DNA of 64,000 nucleotides from Streptomyces lydicus (lineage in GTDB: Bacteria; Actinomycetota; Actinomycetes; Streptomycetales; Streptomycetaceae), in the NCBI RefSeq assembly GCF_004125265.1, contig NZ_RDTE01000003.1, forward strand, positions 7,688,001 through 7,752,000. The letters run 5' to 3'. Of the stretch, positions 17,549 through 27,493 are shown piece after piece. The translations under genes were made by a program, and so were the position numbers. The first letter of the stretch is position 1, and every line of letters begins with the position of its first letter. Under the pieces are notes generated by a model. The model was not told the origin of the DNA, searched no databases, and saw only the letters and a program-made list of their open reading frames with translations.

Positions 17549-18712
17549 TCACCCCTCCCGCGCCGCCCCGTCCTGCCCGGACTTGCCGTCTTGCCCGGAC
17601 GGGCCATCCCGCCCGGACCCGTCGTCCACCGCCCGGTCCAGCCGCCGCCGCTCCTGCCGGGCGCGTTCCCGGTCGCCGGGCGAGGCGTCCGTGACGTCCA
17701 GGAAGACCTGGTCGGCGAGCGGCCATCGCTCGCGGATGGTCCGCTTCAGTCGTACCAGGACCTCCTCGACCTCCTCGCTGTCCAGGCCGCCGACGAGATC
17801 GACACGGGCCGCGACCAGCGTCGACCGGGTCCCCAGCCGCATCGACAGCAGAGTGGTCACGGTGTCGATCTCCGGCTGCTGCGTCAGGAACTCCACAAGG
17901 GCCCGGCGCAGGGCCGGGTCGGCGGCCTCGCCGATGATCTGGCCGCGTGACTCCTTGGCGAGCCGGTAGGCGACGAACACCAGCAGCGCACCGATGAGCA
18001 TGGACGCCCAGGCCTCCCACCGGACCTCTCCGGTGATCATGTGCAGTCCCAGGCCGGCCATGGCGAGCACTACACCGAAACAGGCCGTCGAGTCCTCGGC
18101 CAGCACCGTCCGCAACGCGGGGTCGTCGGCCGAGCGGATCGCCTCCCGGACGCTCCGGCCGGTCCGCCGCGCCTGGCCGGCCACCTGCAGCACGGCGCGG
18201 ACCAGCGAGGAGCCCTCGGCGACCAGCGCGACCGCCAGCACGACGAGGCCGACGACATAGCCCGTATGGCTCTCCGAGCTGTCCGAGCGCAGTGCCTCGA
18301 TGCCCTGGAAGACGGAGAAGCAGCCGCCCATGACGAAGATGCCGACGGCGGCCAGCAGGGACCAGAAGTACCGCTCCTTGCCGTAGCCGAAGGGGTGTTT
18401 GCTGTCGGGCGCGCGCGTGCTGCGCTTGAGCGAGGCCAGCAGAAAGATCTCGTTGAGGCTGTCGGCCACCGAGTGGGCGGCCTCGGAGAGCAGCGCGGGG
18501 GAGCCCGCGAACAGCCCGCCGAGCAGCTTGGCGAGGGCGATCACCAGATTGGCGCCGAGCGCCACGAAGACGGTGACCGCGGTCCGGCTGTCCTCCTGGT
18601 CCTTCTGGTCCTTCTGGTCCTCCTGGTTGTCCTTGTCCTCCTCCCGGTCCGGTCGGCCGGTGGAGTGGTGCGCGGTCTCAGCGTGCCGGGACAAGCGGGG
18701 CCTCCCCGTCAT
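17549..18712 (-). CDS. Cation diffusion facilitator (CDF) family transporter
   Basis: A 387-aa CDF exporter, expected to move Zn2+, Fe2+ or similar ions out in exchange for protons. A charged N-terminal tail contains a DQKDQKDQ repeat (about 28-40). Membrane part about 43-245: VTVFVALGANLVIALAKLLG, the metal-site motif SEAAHSVADSLNE (H and D of helix 2), HPFGYGKERYFWSLLAA, and a fifth helix entered by LAEDSTACFGVVLAMAG. The cytosolic domain (about 250-345, ALVEFLTQQPEIDTVTTLLS, VDLVGGLDSEEVEEVLVRLK) binds metal in the family. The C-terminus is a Ser/Gly/Asp tail. It starts nine bases after the phosphoketolase stop, so both are one operon. A cation exporter in a phosphoketolase operon is an odd pairing. 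Confidence 0.87.
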   Translation of the reverse strand: MTGRPRLSRHAETAHHSTGRPDREEDKDNQEDQKDQKDQEDSRTAVTVFVALGANLVIALAKLLGGLFAGSPALLSEAAHSVADSLNEIFLLASLKRSTRAPDSKHPFGYGKERYFWSLLAAVGIFVMGGCFSVFQGIEALRSDSSESHTGYVVGLVVLAVALVAEGSSLVRAVLQVAGQARRTGRSVREAIRSADDPALRTVLAEDSTACFGVVLAMAGLGLHMITGEVRWEAWASMLIGALLVFVAYRLAKESRGQIIGEAADPALRRALVEFLTQQPEIDTVTTLLSMRLGTRSTLVAARVDLVGGLDSEEVEEVLVRLKRTIRERWPLADQVFLDVTDASPGDRERARQERRRLDRAVDDGSGRDGPSGQDGKSGQDGAAREG

Positions 18713-18721
18713 CGGTTGCCG

Positions 18722-21175
18722 TCAGTCCGCCCAGGTCCAGTCGGCGACCTCCGGCAGATCGGTGCCGTGTTCCCGGATCCAGGCGTGGTGACGGGTACGG
18801 ACGTCCGCCATCGCCTGCCGGAGTGCGACGGCGCGCACCCCGAGGCCAGGGACCCGGTCGATCACATCCATCACCAGCCGGTACCGGTCGAGATCGTTGC
18901 GCACGACCATGTCGAAGGGCGTGGTCGTGGTGCCCTCCTCCCGATAGCCGCGGACATGCAGATTCGCGTGGCCGGCGCGGCGGTAGCAGAGCCGGTGGAT
19001 GAGCCACGGGTAGCCGTGGTAGGCGAAGACGACCGGCCTGTCGCGGGTGAACAGGGCGTCGTACTCGGGGTCGGGCATGCCGTGCGGGTGCTCTCCGGAC
19101 GGCAGCAGCCGGGCCATGTCGACGACATTGACCACCCGCACCGTCAGCTCGGGCAGATGCCGGCGCAGCAGACTCGCCGCCGCCAGGGTCTCCTGGGTGG
19201 GCACGTCGCCGGCACAGGCCAGCACCACATCGGGCGTGGGGGTCTCCCCTGTTCGAGCGGAGCCGAGAGCTTGGGGAGGGGTGCCGTCCTCGGTGCCCGC
19301 CCACTCCCAGGCACCGGCGCCCCGCGCGCAGTGGGCGCGGGCCTCGTCCAGGCCGAGCCAGTCGAAGCCCGGCTGTTTGCCGGCCACGATCACATTGACG
19401 TAGTCGCGGCTGCGCAGCGCATGATCGGCCACCGCGAGCAGGGTGTTGGCGTCCGGCGGCAGATAGACCCGGACCACCTCCGGGCTCTTGTTGAGGATGT
19501 GGTCGACGAAGCCGGGGTCCTGGTGCGAGAAGCCGTTGTGGTCCTGCCGCCAGACATGGGAGGTCAACAGGTAGTTCAGGGAGGCGATGGGGCGCCGCCA
19601 GGGCAGCCGGCGCGCGGTCCGCAGCCATTTGATGTGCTGGTTGACCATGGAGTCGACGATGTGCGCGAAGGCCTCGTAGCTGGAGAAGAGCCCGTGCCGG
19701 CCGGTGAGCAGATAGCCCTCCAGCCAGCCCTGGCACAGATGCTCGGAGAGCACCTCCATGACCCGGCCGTCGTGCGCAAGGTGCTCGTCGGTGTCGAGTG
19801 TGGTGGCCTGCCAGGCCTTGCCGGTGGTGTCGTAAAGCGCTTCGAGGCGGTTCGACGCGGTCTCGTCGGGGCCCACGACACGGAAGTCGCGGCGCTCGGC
19901 GGTGGCCTCCATGACCGCTGCCAGCAGCCCGCCCAGCACCCGGGTCGGCTCGTGCAGTGTGCTGCCGCGCCTGCCGATCTCCACCGCATACCGCTCCAGC
20001 GGCGGAACGGGCAGATCGCGCAGCAGCAGACCGCCGTTGGCGTGCGGTGAGGCGCCCAGCCGGCGCGTCCCCTCGGGCACACCGGCGAGCACGTCGGGCC
20101 GCGGCCGGCCCTCGTCGTCGAACAGCTCCTGCGGACGGTACGAACGCAGCCACTCCTCCAACTGCCGCAGATGCCCCGCGTCGTCGCGTACGCCGGGCAG
20201 CGGTACCTGGTGGGCGCGCCAGGTCCCTTCGACCGGCTGCCCGTCGACCTCGTGCGGACCGGTCCAGCCCTTGGGGGTCCGCAGCACGATCATGGGCCAG
20301 CGGGGCCGTTCCGTCACACCCTCGGTGCGGGCCCGGCGCTGAATGTCCGCGATCCGGTCCAGGGCGGTGTCCATGGCGGCGGCCAGCGCCTGATGGACCG
20401 TCGCCGGGTCGTCGCCGGTGACATGGACCGGCTCGTGACCGTAGCCGCGCAGCAGGGCGTCCAGCTCGTCCCGCGGGATCCGGGCGAGCACCGCCGGGTT
20501 GGCGATCTTGTAGCCGTTGAGGTGCAGCACGGGCAGCACCGCGCCGTCGTGCACCGGGTCCAGGAACTTCGTGGCGTGCCAGGACGCCGCGAGCGGCCCG
20601 GTCTCCGCCTCGCCGTCACCGACCACACAGGCGACGAACAGCTCCGGGTTGTCGAACGCGGCGCCGTAGGCGTGGGTGAGGGAGTAGCCCAGCTCACCGC
20701 CCTCATGGATCGATCCCGGGGTCTCCGGGGCGACATGGCTGGGCACCCCGCCGGGGAACGAGAACTGCCGGAAGAGCCGGGCCATCCCCTCGCCGTCCCG
20801 GGTGACATCGGGGTACGTCTCGGAGTACGTGCCGTCCAGCCAGGAGTTGGCCAGCACGGCCGGGCCGCCGTGCCCCGGCCCCCACACGCACAGGGCGTCC
20901 AGCCCCCGGGCCTTGATGACACGGTTGAGGTGGGTGTGCACCAGGTTCAGGCCGGGCGAGGTGCCCCAGTGGCCCAGCAGCCGGGGCTTGATGTGCTCGG
21001 GTCGCAGCGGTGCCGTCAGCAGCGGATTGGCCATCAGATAGATCTGTCCGGCGGACAGATAGTTGGCGGCCCGCCAGTGGGCGTCGAGACGGTGCAGCTC
21101 GGCGGCGTCGAGGGGCCCCGGCGCTGCTGGTTCCCCGCTCGTCCCCGCCCCTGCCGAGTTCTCCGTACCGTGCAT
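18722..21175 (-). CDS. xfp: Xylulose-5-phosphate/fructose-6-phosphate phosphoketolase
   Basis: Thiamine-diphosphate enzyme of 817 aa that splits xylulose 5-phosphate (and often fructose 6-phosphate) with phosphate into acetyl phosphate plus glyceraldehyde 3-phosphate or erythrose 4-phosphate. N-terminal domain: [43 protein letters not shown] and the cofactor motif GDGEAETGP (about 180) with [10 protein letters not shown]. Middle domain: [44 protein letters not shown]-terminal domain: [27 protein letters not shown] and [11 protein letters not shown]. Length is normal. The ATG at 21175 lies six bases after AGGGAG; ATG 21181 directly abuts that site and is less likely. In actinomycetes the enzyme gives a short route to acetyl-P under low-oxygen or slow growth (family knowledge). 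Confidence 0.93.
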   Translation of the reverse strand: MHGTENSAGAGTSGEPAAPGPLDAAELHRLDAHWRAANYLSAGQIYLMANPLLTAPLRPEHIKPRLLGHWGTSPGLNLVHTHLNRVIKARGLDALCVWGPGHGGPAVLANSWLDGTYSETYPDVTRDGEGMARLFRQFSFPGGVPSHVAPETPGSIHEGGELGYSLTHAYGAAFDNPELFVACVVGDGEAETGPLAASWHATKFLDPVHDGAVLPVLHLNGYKIANPAVLARIPRDELDALLRGYGHEPVHVTGDDPATVHQALAAAMDTALDRIADIQRRARTEGVTERPRWPMIVLRTPKGWTGPHEVDGQPVEGTWRAHQVPLPGVRDDAGHLRQLEEWLRSYRPQELFDDEGRPRPDVLAGVPEGTRRLGASPHANGGLLLRDLPVPPLERYAVEIGRRGSTLHEPTRVLGGLLAAVMEATAERRDFRVVGPDETASNRLEALYDTTGKAWQATTLDTDEHLAHDGRVMEVLSEHLCQGWLEGYLLTGRHGLFSSYEAFAHIVDSMVNQHIKWLRTARRLPWRRPIASLNYLLTSHVWRQDHNGFSHQDPGFVDHILNKSPEVVRVYLPPDANTLLAVADHALRSRDYVNVIVAGKQPGFDWLGLDEARAHCARGAGAWEWAGTEDGTPPQALGSARTGETPTPDVVLACAGDVPTQETLAAASLLRRHLPELTVRVVNVVDMARLLPSGEHPHGMPDPEYDALFTRDRPVVFAYHGYPWLIHRLCYRRAGHANLHVRGYREEGTTTTPFDMVVRNDLDRYRLVMDVIDRVPGLGVRAVALRQAMADVRTRHHAWIREHGTDLPEVADWTWAD

Positions 21176-21217
21176 GCTCATCTCCCTGTGGTGGCGTGCA
21201 ACCGGTGTCGTACCCAC

Positions 21218-21427
21218 TCAGTCGGGCGGCTCGGGCGCCGGGTGGTCGCCCGGCTCCGCGCCGGGCGGCTCCTCCGGGGCAGGGCCGGGCTCCTCCGGTT
21301 CCGGCTCGGCCGGCCCCGGGTCGTGCGGCACCGGGTCGTGCGGCACCGGGTGCGGGTCACTGGGCACGGGACCGGGCCCCTCGGGCGGCGGTTCGGTGGT
21401 CATGGCATGGACGGTCGTCAAGGTCAT
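21218..21427 (-). CDS. Short proline/glutamate-rich protein
   Basis: A 69-aa protein beginning MTLTTVHAMTTEPPPEGPG and continuing as PHPVPHDPVPHDPGPAEPEP repeats to an APEPPD end. The ATG at 21427 has a clear GGAAGGAG eight bases upstream, good support that it is real. No domain is seen; it is probably extended and anionic. It is 42 bases upstream of the phosphoketolase start and same strand, so it is the leader gene of the xfp-CDF operon. It is similar in style to the protein at 17009-17278. Confidence 0.6.
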   Translation of the reverse strand: MTLTTVHAMTTEPPPEGPGPVPSDPHPVPHDPVPHDPGPAEPEPEEPGPAPEEPPGAEPGDHPAPEPPD

Positions 21428-21573
21428 GGAGTTCTCCTTCCTCCCCATCGTCCGTCCGATGCCTCCGGGCGGCCCGTTCGGGAAAGTCCCGCGGGTGCAT
21501 CCGTGAAACGCTCGGTTCTTCACGCGGTGATGAAGTGGTTCATGCAGGTGATGACGGCGAAGGCGTGCGCCCT

Positions 21574-21587
21574 GGGCCGGCCGGCCC
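21574..21587 (-). terminator. GC palindrome after the nitrate reductase gene
   Basis: GGGCCGGCCGGCCC, a 14-base perfect palindrome ten bases after the stop of the nitrate reductase fusion gene (minus strand). No T run is present. It is a possible terminator only. Confidence 0.35.
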
Positions 21588-21596
21588 GCGGAGTCC

Positions 21597-24500
21597 TCAG
21601 TACACGTCGCGGAGATAGCGCTTCTCCGCCGCGAGCTGCTTGACGTAGCCGGCTGCCGCCTCCTTCGCCAGACCGCCGTGGGTGACGGCGATGTCCCGCA
21701 GCGCACGGTCGACGTCCTTGGCCATCCGGGACGCATCGCCGCACACATAGAAATGGGCGCCGTCCTGGAGCCAGGACCACAGCTGGGCGCCGTGTTCGCG
21801 CATCCGGTCCTGGACGTAGACCTTGGCGCGCTGGTCCCGGGAGAAGGCGGTGTCCAGCCGGGTGAGCAGCCCGTCACGGCGCAGCCGGCCCAGAGTGTCC
21901 TCATGGTAGAAGTCCGTGGCCCGGCGCTGCTCGCCGAAGAAGAGCCAGTTGGGGGCGCGGTGGCCGCGGGCCCGCCGCTCGTCGAGGAAACCGAGGAAGG
22001 GCGCGATGCCGGTGCCGGGTCCCACCATCACCATCGGGGTGGCCGGATCGGCCGGCGGCCGGAAGTGGGCGGCACGCTGGACGAACGCCGGCACCGGGCA
22101 CCCGGACTCGGCATCGGCCAGGAAGGTGGAGGCGACGCCCTTGCGCGGGCGGCCCTGACGGTTTTCGTAGCGGACCACGGAGACCGTCAGCCGGACCAGG
22201 GCGGGATCGGTCAGCGGGCTCGACGAGATGGAGTACAGCCGCGGCCGCAGGCGGGTGAGGACGCCCGCCCACTCCGCCGCACCGGCCCGCACCGGGTGTT
22301 CGGCGAGCACGTCGACGGCCTGCCGGCTCCAGGCCCACTGGGCCAGCTCGCCCTTGTTGTCCGGCCGCAGCAGCTTCTTCAGGACCCGGTCACCGGTGCG
22401 TTCGGCGATCAGCCGGAGCAGCCCGGGGGTGATCCGGGCGATGTCGAGATGGCGGTGCAGGGCCTCGCCCAGCGGCAGTGTGCCGAGGCCCGCGAGGTCG
22501 ACGGCGGCAGCGGGATCGAGGCCGGTGACGGCCAGCCACTCCGCGACGAGGTCCGGACAGTTCCGCGGCAGCACGCCGAGCGCGTCGCCGGCCTCGTAGC
22601 CCAGGGGCGGCCCTTCGCCGTCGCGGGTGTCGAAGGTGAACTGCCGTACCTCCTTGGCGGCCCCGGGGCGGCTGAGCAGCTGATTGCCGACGAGGCGGAC
22701 GGTGGCGGGCGCGGCCTTGGAAGGGCGGGCAGGGGCCGGGGCGGCGGGAGCCGGGGCAGCGGGGGCCGGGGTGGCCTCCGGGGTGGGAAGGGCGGGGGCC
22801 GGGGATCCGGCGGTGCCGGTGTCCGCCTGTACGCCTGCCTGTACGCCCGTCTGTGCGTCCGCCTGTGCGCCCGGCTCCGTGCCGGACTCCAGAGCCGTGA
22901 GGACCTGGTCGAGCCACCGCTCCGCCGGCTGCTCGTAGTCCGGTTCGCAGTCCGTGCGCGGCGCCAGCCGCTTCGCGCCCAGCTCGGCGAGCCGGGCGTC
23001 GAGGCGGCGGCCGTGGCCGCAGAAGTCGTCGTAAGAGGAATCGCCCAGCGCGAGGACGGAGTAGCGCACACCGTCCAGCCGCGGGCCGTCCGGCGCGTTC
23101 AGGGTCTCCCAGAAGCCCGCCCCGTTGTCGGGGGCGTCGCCGTCGCCGAAGGTGCTGGTGACCAGCAGCAGATCGGCGCCGCGGGGCAGGGCGGCGGGTG
23201 CGCTGTCGGCCATGCTCTGCAGCGTCGCCTCCCGCCCGCTGCCGCGCAGCCGCCGGGCCGTGTCGGCGGCGGCCTCTTCCGCGTTGCCGGTCTGCGAGGC
23301 GTACAGGACCAGGACCGTACGGCGGGCGGGTGGGGCATCGGCGCCTTCCGCGGTGTCCGCCGGGCTCGCCGCAGGCACCGGCAGGGGGGCCGGCGCCCGC
23401 GAGAACGTCCCGGCCAGCACGCCGTTGACCCAGAGCGCGTGCTCCGGAGCGAAGGGGGCGTGGGAGGGCAGGACGGGTGTGCCGGCGGCGGTGCCGGAGC
23501 CCAGCCCGGCGAGGAAGCCGGACAGATAGCGGCGTTCGTGGTGGGCCAGCACCGGCGGGGCACTGCCGCCGAGCCGGAACACGTCGGCCAGGACCGCCAC
23601 CGCCCCCTGGGTGTCGGGACCCTGGCCCTTACGGGAGTCCGGGCCCTTACGGGAGTCCGGGCCCTTACGGGAGTCCAGGCCCGTAAGGGAGCCCTGGTTG
23701 GTGAGGGAGCCCCGGCCCGTACCGGCGTCCGGCCCCCGACGGGAACCTCGGCCCGTATCCGAGTCCCGGCCTGCACCGGCCGCGTCCGCGCCGTCCGTAC
23801 GCGCCGTACCCGCCCCTCCCGGCCCGTGCCCCGTCTCGCCCGCCACCCTGGCCAACGACACCGCGCACGCCTTGAACTCGGGCTGGAAGGAGACCGGGTC
23901 GACCGCGTCATGGGTCACCGCATTGACGCTGAGGTATTCGCCGAACAGGTCGTTCCAGTGGAACGGTGCAAAGCAGTTCCCGGGCCGTACCCGGTCGGTC
24001 GGCACGGCGGGCAGCACCGCCCGGCCGCGCCGCGAGGCGACCTCGACGGGGTCGCCCTCGACGATGCCCAGTGTCCGGGCGTCGTCCGGATGGAGCTCCA
24101 CGAAGGGGCCGGGGTTGAGCTTGTTCAGCTGGGCGACCTTGCCGGTCTTGGTCAGGGTGTGCCACTGGTGCGGCAGCCGCCCGGTGTTCAGCACATACGG
24201 GAAGTCGTCGTCCGGCAGCTCGGCCGCCGGGAGGTGCGGACGGGCGAAGAAGGCGGCCCGGCCACTGGCGGTGGGGAAGGACAGCCGGGGACGGGTGCCG
24301 TCCGGCCGTTCCCGCAGGGTCTGGCTGCTGCCGTCGTTGAGGTAGCGCACCGGGTTGCGGTTGGGGCCGTCGGCGGATGCGCTGGGCCACTGCACGGGGG
24401 CGTGCCGCAGCCGCTCATAGCTCACCCCGCGCAGGTCGTAGCCGGTGTGCGGATTCCAGGCGCGCTTGATCTCCTCGAATATCTCCTCCGCGCTCTCGTA

Positions 24501-26033
24501 CGAGAAGGCGTCCTCGTAGCCCATCTCGCAGGCGATCCGGGCGATGATCCGCCAGTCCGGCCAGGCCTCGCCGGGAGGATCTACGGCCTGCCGCACCAGC
24601 GTCAGATTGCGCTCCGAATTGACCATCACGCCCTCTGACTCGGCCCACATGGCGGCCGGCAGCACCACATCGGCGTAGGCGTGGGTCTCGGTCTCCGCGA
24701 AGACGTCCTGCGAGACGACGAACTCGGCCGCCTCCAGCCCCTCGATGACCGTCCTGCGGTTGGCGACCGAGGCGACGGGGTTGGTGCAGATGACCCAGCA
24801 CGCCTTGATGTCCCCGTCCGCCATCCGCCGGAACATCTCGACGGTCCCCCGGCCCCCTTCGCCGGCCCGCAGCGTCCCCGGCGCAAGGCCCCACAGCTCT
24901 TCGACGAAGGCCCGGTCGCCGGGCACCAGCGTCGAGCGCTGGCCGGGCAGCCCCGGGCCCATGTAGCCCATCTCGCGGCCGCCCATCGCATTGGGCTGGC
25001 CGGTGAGCGAGAAGGGGCCGCTGCCGGGGCGGCAGATGGCGCCGGTCGCCAGATGCAGGTTGATCAGGGCGTTGGTGTTCCAGGTGCCGTGGGTGCTCTG
25101 GTTCAGGCCCATGGTCCAGCAGCTCATCCAGTCCCCCGCCGCACCGATCCACTCGGCGGCCCGTCGGAGGTCCCCCTCCGGTATCCCGGTGATCTCCGAG
25201 ACCACCGAGGGCGGATAGTCCCGCAGGAAGTCCGCCATCGCCTCCCAGCCCTCGGTGTGCTCGGCGATGAACTCCTTGTCGACGGCGCCGTTTTCGACCA
25301 GCAGCTGCAGCAGGCCGTTGAGCAGCGCCAGATCCGTACCCGGCGCGATCTGCAGGAACAGATCTGCCTTGGCGGCGGTGGCGGTGCGCCGGGGATCGAC
25401 GACGATCAGCTTGGCGCCCGCCTTCACCCTCTCCCGCATCCGCAGGAAGAGGATGGGATGGCAGTCGGCCATGTTCGAGCCGATGACGAAGAAGACCTCG
25501 GCGTGCTCGAAGTCCTGGTACGAGCCGGGCGGGCCGTCCGCGCCCAGCGACAGCTTGTAGCCGCTGCCCGCGCTCGCCATGCACAGCCGCGAGTTGGACT
25601 CGATGTGCCGGGTGCGGACGAAGCCCTTGGCGAGCTTGTTCGCCAGGTACTGCGCCTCCAGGGTCAGCTGCCCGGAGACGTAGAGGGCGAGGGCGTCCGG
25701 GCCGTGCGCGTCGACGATCTCGCGCAGCCGCCCGGCGGTCCGCTTGATCGCGGTGTCCATCGCCTCGGCCGTCGGCTCGTCACCGCGGCCCGCGCGCACC
25801 AGGGCACTCGACAGCCGCCCCGGCGCGGCGAGCAGTTCGGCGCTGGTCGCGCCCTTGGTGCACAGCCGCCCGCCGTTCGCCGGGTGGGCCTTGTCCCCGG
25901 CCGCCTTGCGGACCGTCCGCCGCCCGTCCGGCCCCGTCGCCACGTCCAGCACGATCCCGCAGCCGACGCCGCAGTACGAGCATGCCGTCCGCACCTGCGT
26001 GATGCTCTCGGCCGGCGGTTCCGGTGCGGTCAC
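21597..26033 (-). CDS. Assimilatory nitrate reductase fused to CysJ-like flavodoxin/FAD/NADPH reductase
   Basis: One 1478-aa chain combining a molybdenum nitrate reductase with its own electron supply. Residues 14-700 are the bis-MGD oxidoreductase: [4Fe-4S] cysteines C18, C21, C25, C58; Mo-ligand candidate C151 in [18 protein letters not shown]; and the molydopterin-binding end [20 protein letters not shown]. Residues 750-810 are a repetitive linker with three DSRKGP units. A CysJ-type stretch ([15 protein letters not shown]) leads to flavodoxin (about 900-1045: [39 protein letters not shown]), a second Ala/Pro linker, the FAD domain ([10 protein letters not shown]) and the NADPH domain ([16 protein letters not shown], ending KRYLRDVY). 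So electrons can pass NADPH-FAD-FMN-FeS-Mo within one protein. Database names for relatives are bifunctional nitrate reductase/sulfite reductase flavoprotein alpha. No nirB/nirD is in the window. Confidence 0.9.
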   Translation of the reverse strand: MTAPEPPAESITQVRTACSYCGVGCGIVLDVATGPDGRRTVRKAAGDKAHPANGGRLCTKGATSAELLAAPGRLSSALVRAGRGDEPTAEAMDTAIKRTAGRLREIVDAHGPDALALYVSGQLTLEAQYLANKLAKGFVRTRHIESNSRLCMASAGSGYKLSLGADGPPGSYQDFEHAEVFFVIGSNMADCHPILFLRMRERVKAGAKLIVVDPRRTATAAKADLFLQIAPGTDLALLNGLLQLLVENGAVDKEFIAEHTEGWEAMADFLRDYPPSVVSEITGIPEGDLRRAAEWIGAAGDWMSCWTMGLNQSTHGTWNTNALINLHLATGAICRPGSGPFSLTGQPNAMGGREMGYMGPGLPGQRSTLVPGDRAFVEELWGLAPGTLRAGEGGRGTVEMFRRMADGDIKACWVICTNPVASVANRRTVIEGLEAAEFVVSQDVFAETETHAYADVVLPAAMWAESEGVMVNSERNLTLVRQAVDPPGEAWPDWRIIARIACEMGYEDAFSYESAEEIFEEIKRAWNPHTGYDLRGVSYERLRHAPVQWPSASADGPNRNPVRYLNDGSSQTLRERPDGTRPRLSFPTASGRAAFFARPHLPAAELPDDDFPYVLNTGRLPHQWHTLTKTGKVAQLNKLNPGPFVELHPDDARTLGIVEGDPVEVASRRGRAVLPAVPTDRVRPGNCFAPFHWNDLFGEYLSVNAVTHDAVDPVSFQPEFKACAVSLARVAGETGHGPGGAGTARTDGADAAGAGRDSDTGRGSRRGPDAGTGRGSLTNQGSLTGLDSRKGPDSRKGPDSRKGQGPDTQGAVAVLADVFRLGGSAPPVLAHHERRYLSGFLAGLGSGTAAGTPVLPSHAPFAPEHALWVNGVLAGTFSRAPAPLPVPAASPADTAEGADAPPARRTVLVLYASQTGNAEEAAADTARRLRGSGREATLQSMADSAPAALPRGADLLLVTSTFGDGDAPDNGAGFWETLNAPDGPRLDGVRYSVLALGDSSYDDFCGHGRRLDARLAELGAKRLAPRTDCEPDYEQPAERWLDQVLTALESGTEPGAQADAQTGVQAGVQADTGTAGSPAPALPTPEATPAPAAPAPAAPAPARPSKAAPATVRLVGNQLLSRPGAAKEVRQFTFDTRDGEGPPLGYEAGDALGVLPRNCPDLVAEWLAVTGLDPAAAVDLAGLGTLPLGEALHRHLDIARITPGLLRLIAERTGDRVLKKLLRPDNKGELAQWAWSRQAVDVLAEHPVRAGAAEWAGVLTRLRPRLYSISSSPLTDPALVRLTVSVVRYENRQGRPRKGVASTFLADAESGCPVPAFVQRAAHFRPPADPATPMVMVGPGTGIAPFLGFLDERRARGHRAPNWLFFGEQRRATDFYHEDTLGRLRRDGLLTRLDTAFSRDQRAKVYVQDRMREHGAQLWSWLQDGAHFYVCGDASRMAKDVDRALRDIAVTHGGLAKEAAAGYVKQLAAEKRYLRDVY
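23623..23676. repeat. 18-bp in-frame triplicate repeat inside nitrate reductase linker
   Basis: Three near-identical 18-bp units (23623-23640, 23641-23658, 23659-23676; core GGGCCCTTACGGGAGTCC) encoding DSRKGP on the minus strand. A degenerate array of similar Gly/Ser/Arg units continues to about 23760. Being a multiple of three, copy changes would alter only linker length between the Mo domain and the reductase domain. Confidence 0.8.
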
Positions 26034-26081
26034 GGGTGTCCCCTTCGTGGTCGGATGCTCCGTCCACGGTAGGAATCGCCC

Positions 26082-26097
26082 GTTAACCGGGTGTCAC
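26082..26097 (-). promoter_or_regulatory. Weak GlnR-like site upstream of nitrate reductase
   Basis: Read on the minus strand, GTGAC, six bases, TTAAC, lying 49-64 bases before the nitrate reductase start. The actinomycete GlnR motif is gTnAc-n6-GaAAc. The first half is perfect, the second keeps only AAC. Nitrate genes are usual GlnR targets, so the site is plausible but weak. Confidence 0.3.
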
Positions 26098-26173
26098 GCC
26101 TGGTGATCATCCGTCGTTACGGCGGCCACACAGTCGCCGGCCGCGCCCCGTGAGAACGGCCGGCGGCCGCCGC

Positions 26174-27406
26174 TCAGGGGACGAGCGCGTCCAGCGGTAC
26201 GTCCGTGTCGGCCAGCCGCTCCGGGTCCACGGCCTGCCCGCTCGCCACCAGGGCCCGGATCGGCTCGGTGACGTCCCAGACGTTCACATTCATCCCGGCC
26301 AGCACCCGGCCGCCGGACAGCCAGAAGGCGATGAACTCACGGGCGGCCCTGTCGCCGCGGAAGACGACCCGGTCATACCCCTCCGGCCCGACGTACCCCG
26401 TGTACTCCATGCCCAGGTCGTACTGGTCGGTGAAGAAGTACGGCAGCCGGTCGTAGCGCACCTCCCGGCCCAGCATGGCCCGGGCGGCGGTCTGCGGCTG
26501 GTGGAGGGCGTTGGCCCAGTGCTCGACGCGCAGATGCCTGCCCAGGAGGGGGTGGTAGGCGCTCGCGACATCGCCGGCGGCGTAGATGTCCGGGTGGGAG
26601 GAGCACAGCTGCTCGTCCACGACGACCCCGTTGTCGACCTTGAGCCCGGCCGCGGCGGCCGGCTCGCTGTTGGGGGTGATGCCGATGCCGACGATGACCG
26701 CGTCGGCCGCGATCCGGGTGCCGTCGGCCAGCCGTACCCCGTCCACCGCACCGTCCGTGCCGGTGATCTCCGTGACCTGGGTGCCGCAGCGCAGCGCGAC
26801 GCCGTGCCCGGTATGGAGATCGGCGAAGATCCGGGCGACCTCGGGGCCCAGCACCCCCAGCAGGGGCAGCGGCGCCGACTCCAGCACGGTGACCTCGGCC
26901 CCGGCCGCCCGCGCGGCGGCCGTGGTCTCCAGCCCGATCCAGCCGCCGCCGATCACCACGACCCGGGACGCGGAGCGGAAGACCTCCTTGAGGCGGTCGC
27001 TGTCCGCCAGCCGCCGCAGCGTGTGGACCCCGTCGAGGTCGGCGCCGGGCACCGGCAGCGGGCGGGGGGTGGAGCCGGTGGTCAGCAGCAGCTTGGCGTA
27101 GCCGAGCCGGCTGCCGTCGGCGAGGGTCACCTCGTGGGCGGCCGGGTCCAGCGCCGTGACGGCATTGCCGGTGCGCAGATCGACGTCGTGTTCGGCGTAC
27201 CACTGCGGCGGGTGGACGTACACCTTCTCCTTCTCGGAGGTGCCCAGGAGATAGCCCTTGGACAGCGGCGGACGCTCATAGGGACGCTCGCGTTCGTCAC
27301 CCAGCAGGACCACCGGGCCCTCGAAGCCCTCCGCCCGCAGGGTCTCCGCGGCCTTCGCGCCGGCCAGCCCCGCTCCCGCGATGATGAATGCCGTGTTCTG
27401 GGCCAT
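26174..27406 (-). CDS. FAD-dependent ferredoxin/rubredoxin-type reductase
   Basis: A 410-aa flavoprotein of the BphA4/ThcD/rubredoxin-reductase class. It has the N-terminal FAD motif IIAGAGLAGAKAAE, RPYERPPLSKGYLLG, the second nucleotide motif VVIGGGWIGLE (NAD(P)H), and the FAD-binding GDVASAYHPLLGRHLRVEHW with NALHQPQTAARAMLG. The C-terminal reductase clamp is present (YFFTDQYDLGMEYTGYVG, FWLSGGRVLAGMNVNVWDV). The ATG at 27406 has AAGGAG upstream. It lies 140 bases before the nitrate reductase and 87 bases after the siderophore operon, all in one direction. It might feed electrons to a small ferredoxin used by nitrite reductase or P450, or be the ferric-siderophore reductase. The sequence does not decide. 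Confidence 0.85.
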   Translation of the reverse strand: MAQNTAFIIAGAGLAGAKAAETLRAEGFEGPVVLLGDERERPYERPPLSKGYLLGTSEKEKVYVHPPQWYAEHDVDLRTGNAVTALDPAAHEVTLADGSRLGYAKLLLTTGSTPRPLPVPGADLDGVHTLRRLADSDRLKEVFRSASRVVVIGGGWIGLETTAAARAAGAEVTVLESAPLPLLGVLGPEVARIFADLHTGHGVALRCGTQVTEITGTDGAVDGVRLADGTRIAADAVIVGIGITPNSEPAAAAGLKVDNGVVVDEQLCSSHPDIYAAGDVASAYHPLLGRHLRVEHWANALHQPQTAARAMLGREVRYDRLPYFFTDQYDLGMEYTGYVGPEGYDRVVFRGDRAAREFIAFWLSGGRVLAGMNVNVWDVTEPIRALVASGQAVDPERLADTDVPLDALVP

Positions 27407-27493
27407 GTCCCGCTCAGCTCCTTCGGACGATCGGTTACCCGGTCATCAGTTACCCGCCCGGGACCGGTGCGGGTACCGCCGAAGGAGTTGCCG

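Noticed and set aside
21210-21215. Sigma-B-like -10 (GGGTAC on the minus strand) before phosphoketolase
   Set aside because: No matching GNNT element at 14-16 bases, and it lies at the end of the proline-rich gene; a short hit is expected by chance.
21678-24638. A 986-codon plus-strand frame over the nitrate reductase gene
   Set aside because: Composition is an R/G/A-rich shadow of the reverse gene, with no recognised motif or ribosome site.
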